Shown: one piece after another, positions 61,774-64,000 of the stretch
Layout of the letters: every line of letters begins with the position of its first letter
Numbering within the stretch: the stretch's first letter is position 1
From: Alteromonas sp. ASW11-130
GTDB taxonomy: Bacteria > Pseudomonadota > Gammaproteobacteria > Enterobacterales > Alteromonadaceae
Direction: 5' to 3'
Assembly: GCF_026183735.1 (NCBI RefSeq)
Contig: NZ_JAPFRE010000027.1
Coordinates: 203,703-267,702 of the forward strand
DNA: 64,000 nt
Made by a program: the position numbers and the translations under genes
Notes under the pieces: generated by a model
What the model was told of the DNA's origin: nothing
The model's input: only the letters and a program-made list of their open reading frames with translations
The model's database searches: none

Positions 61774-62520
61774 TTACCGCTTCGGTTGGCAATCCAACGA
61801 TTGGCCGTTGATTTCAATACTATCGTCACCCATTAAGTACAGATATAGAGGCATAATGTCTTCTGGTGTTTTGAGCGTATCAGCGTTCTCAGCAGGGAAT
61901 GCACTTGCGCGCATTTGGGTTTTGGTCGCGCCCGGGTTTATGCAATTAAAGCGAATGTTGCGATTAGTATATTCAGCGGCCAGGACCTGCATCATGCCTT
62001 CAGTAGCAAATTTAGAGACAGCATAACCATTCCAGAACGAGCGGCCCTTTCGGCCAACGCTAGACGTTGTCAATATAACAGATGCGTTATCTGATGCGCG
62101 TAATACAGAAAGAAGTGACTTAATCAAAAATGCAGTACTATTTACATTTACCTGCATGATTTGTTGCCATTGGTCAGGCTCTATATCTGCAAAAGGACCG
62201 ATATGACCCAATATCGATGCATTAAACAATATCCCATCAAGTTGTCCAAACTGTTCTTTGATTGTCATCGCCATCTGATCATAGTGTGAAGGGGTCGCAC
62301 CGTTAAGATCTAATGGAATGATAGCGGGTTCCGGATAGCCTTTTTCTACAATTTCATCATAAACTTTTTCTAATTTGCTGACGGTGCGGCCTAATAATAT
62401 GCACGTGGCTCCATATTCTGCATAGGTTTTAGCAGCGACTGCTCCTATACCATCACCGGCTCCTGTAATTAAAATAATTTTATTTTTTAAAAGTGCGCAA
62501 GGAGCCTGATAATCATTCAT
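61774..62520 (-). CDS. yciK: YciK-type short-chain dehydrogenase/reductase
   Basis: 248 residues. The cofactor motif TGAGDGIG (about 19-26) and catalytic Ser and Tyr-x-x-x-Lys (YAVSKFA) are typical of SDRs. LFNASILGHIGPFADIEPDQW and the C-terminal NGQSLDCQPKR are hallmarks of the YciK group. The physiological substrate is not established. It ends just after the shared terminator. Confidence 0.9.
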   Translation of the reverse strand: MNDYQAPCALLKNKIILITGAGDGIGAVAAKTYAEYGATCILLGRTVSKLEKVYDEIVEKGYPEPAIIPLDLNGATPSHYDQMAMTIKEQFGQLDGILFNASILGHIGPFADIEPDQWQQIMQVNVNSTAFLIKSLLSVLRASDNASVILTTSSVGRKGRSFWNGYAVSKFATEGMMQVLAAEYTNRNIRFNCINPGATKTQMRASAFPAENADTLKTPEDIMPLYLYLMGDDSIEINGQSLDCQPKR

Positions 62521-62710
62521 GTAAATAGTATCCTGATATGAATTTAAAATATCTTGAATTGCTGGCTGATCAGCTATGAAGGCAAAGAATGATACCTGTT
62601 AAGGCCGTAAAGTAAATATTCAATTCAACTGCATTTTTTACGTTTTGACTTACAAAGTATTAACAAACCTTTGCAAAGTTCCTGTAAAGTCAATAAGATT
62701 GGCTTTATAC

Positions 62711-62727
62711 AACTGGTCTAACATGTT
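62711..62727. promoter_or_regulatory. FadR-like site upstream of the lipase gene
   Basis: AACTGGTCTAACATGTT matches the FadR-type pattern AACTGGTCNGACCAGTT with three mismatches; the left half is intact. The VolA lipase of Vibrio is reported to be FadR-controlled, so a site here would be coherent. Single-site pattern call. Confidence 0.4.
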
Positions 62728-62827
62728 TACATTTCGCTTTTGTTTATCTTCTTACGAAGCTTTTCCAAAAGAAGAATGATTGAAAGCGAACAAATAGAAT
62801 AACAACAAAGGTTTTAAGGGAGAAACA

Positions 62828-64000
62828 ATGAGAAAACTCTTTATCAGCTCCAGTGTTGCTCTTGCACTTGGACTAACAGGCTGTGGCGGTGGTGAAACCA
62901 TCGAAGATGTACAGGCAGAAACAACTACCGTTAGCCCATCTTCCCGCATCGTTTTCGACCCGGCTGAGGGTGAACTGAATACACCAAATGATCTTCTTAT
63001 GTTACCAGGGGACGATGGTTTCTTTGATTACACGTTAAACATACCTGTAGATGATGCTACAGATTTTTCTGACCCTCAAAATGCTTTAAATATATTGGAT
63101 GGGTGGTCTACGCAACATCCTTTCGTTATCAACGTTGAAACCGATACTGGCGTATCACTTGATGAGTCAACCTTATCTGCTGGTATTCACATTTATGAAG
63201 CTACGTTGGGACTCGATCAGTCAGATCCAGATTGTGCCCAAGCCGAAATCCCATCTTCGGGATGTAAAATTGGTGATAAATTAACCTTTGGGGTGGACTA
63301 TGTATTAAGTCTTGTAGACAGTGATACGATTTCCGTCGTGCCGTTGAAACCTTTGAAGGCAGCCCAAGGTCATATGCTGGTGATGACTACGGACTTAAAG
63401 GATTCTAATGGTAACGCAGTTCAAGGGTCCACATCTTGGGATTTAGTACGCCAGGATATTAATACCAATCCGTTGTCGAGTGATTCACAGCTTCAGCTTC
63501 AGACGCTAGTAAATAGCTTTATTGATCCATTGCTTGAAGAAGGCTTTGAACGTGAAAACATAACGTATGTATCTGCGTTTACCACGCAGTCTACGGATTT
63601 TGTATTGCAGTCAATCAAACAGAAAATGATTGCTGAATTTGCGGCCCGTGCAGCCGCTGAGGACCCAGCTGCTGGCTCAGCCTTACCGGCTATTGTTATT
63701 GCTGATGCTGAAGACGCTAAGAATTCTATGGAAGCGTTGAATCTGGTTGATGATGATACCTTAGACGGAGCGGTCTTGCTGGGCATCTCAGAACTTCCAC
63801 AAGAATCTGAATCGTTAGAGCCGTTCATAACCGCTACCGATTTCAGTTCGTTACAGTCCTGTGACGGTTTATTTGCAGCTCAAGCTGGTGCGTTCGTAGC
63901 TACAACAGGGAATACTACAAGTATTCCAACCGTCGATGCCGGTTTAGACAGTTTTGCAGCCGAGTTGTCAACGAGTATTCTTGCTGAAGTAGGTCCATTT
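62828..64000 (+). CDS. VolA/Pla-1-type lipoprotein lipase or phospholipase (3' end outside window)
   Basis: 391 residues are visible and the frame remains open at the window edge. A lipobox LTGC gives C19, followed by Gly-Gly-Gly. The opening RIVFDPAEGELNTPNDLLM is the conserved N-terminal domain of bacterial virulence-factor lipases (VolA, Pla-1/cef family), which are surface-exposed and hydrolyse phospholipids or lysolipids. The catalytic serine motif is expected beyond the window. AGGGAG before the ATG at 62828 is a good ribosome-binding site. Confidence 0.88.
   Translation, partial: MRKLFISSSVALALGLTGCGGGETIEDVQAETTTVSPSSRIVFDPAEGELNTPNDLLMLPGDDGFFDYTLNIPVDDATDFSDPQNALNILDGWSTQHPFVINVETDTGVSLDESTLSAGIHIYEATLGLDQSDPDCAQAEIPSSGCKIGDKLTFGVDYVLSLVDSDTISVVPLKPLKAAQGHMLVMTTDLKDSNGNAVQGSTSWDLVRQDINTNPLSSDSQLQLQTLVNSFIDPLLEEGFERENITYVSAFTTQSTDFVLQSIKQKMIAEFAARAAAEDPAAGSALPAIVIADAEDAKNSMEALNLVDDDTLDGAVLLGISELPQESESLEPFITATDFSSLQSCDGLFAAQAGAFVATTGNTTSIPTVDAGLDSFAAELSTSILAEVGPF

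Overview
The window reads as a continuous stretch of a gammaproteobacterial chromosome, most likely a marine member of the Alteromonadaceae (Alteromonas, Aestuariibacter, Paraglaciecola type). The basis is gene order and protein similarity recalled from known families: zipA-ligA; comEC-msbA-lpxK-Trm112-kdsB; gltA divergent from sdhCDAB-sucABCD; a hut locus; and a polysaccharide-degrading repertoire with PEP-CTERM and VolA-type lipoproteins. No rRNA, tRNA, CRISPR array, insertion sequence or prophage was seen. The base composition is moderately AT-rich throughout, and no block stands out as recently acquired.

Layout. 1-11 kb: cell division and DNA metabolism (zipA 3' part, ligA), a DUF2062 protein, the DNA-uptake channel comEC, and the lipid A/Kdo operon msbA-lpxK-Trm112-kdsB running into an SDR and a secreted kelch protein. 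11-19 kb: housekeeping and unknown genes (rimO, GNAT, DUF2919, tcdA, lhgO, yqjG), ending in a glutamate-receptor-like ion channel gene with a K+ selectivity filter. 19-22 kb: manC-manB, supplying GDP-mannose. 22-34 kb: TCA cycle block, gltA on the minus strand and sdhCDAB, sucAB, sucCD on the plus strand; sucB has two lipoyl domains. 34-38 kb: a minus-strand pair of a PEP-CTERM-like adhesive protein and a large GH16 laminarinase, preceded by two LacI-type operator boxes. 38.5-44.7 kb: complete histidine degradation (hutIG divergent from hutCUH) with a perfect operator palindrome between. 44.7-46.5 kb: an RNA methyltransferase and an exosortase-system acyltransferase. 46.5-58.8 kb: an alpha-glucan locus with three GH13 enzymes, a GH31 glucosidase, a lipoprotein esterase, a maltodextrin-type MFS permease, a LacI regulator and an unexpected FetB-like permease. 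58.9-59.8 kb: a broken phytanoyl-CoA-dioxygenase-like gene carrying two lesions. 60-64 kb: glnS, a YciK-type SDR and the start of a VolA/Pla-1 type lipase running off the window.

How the parts fit. The starch/maltodextrin genes form a likely pathway: outer-membrane or exported amylases and glucosidase cut alpha-glucan, a periplasmic cyclomaltodextrinase-like enzyme trims the products, and the MFS permease imports them under LacI control. The laminarinase operon is a second, beta-glucan arm with a different operator type. The PEP-CTERM-like protein and the exosortase-associated acyltransferase suggest that an exosortase system exists elsewhere in the genome. The TCA block carries clear stem-loops that divide sdhCDAB from sucAB and sucAB from sucCD.

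Limits. All functions come from reading protein motifs and recalled family knowledge; no database search was run. Operators and promoters are pattern calls.
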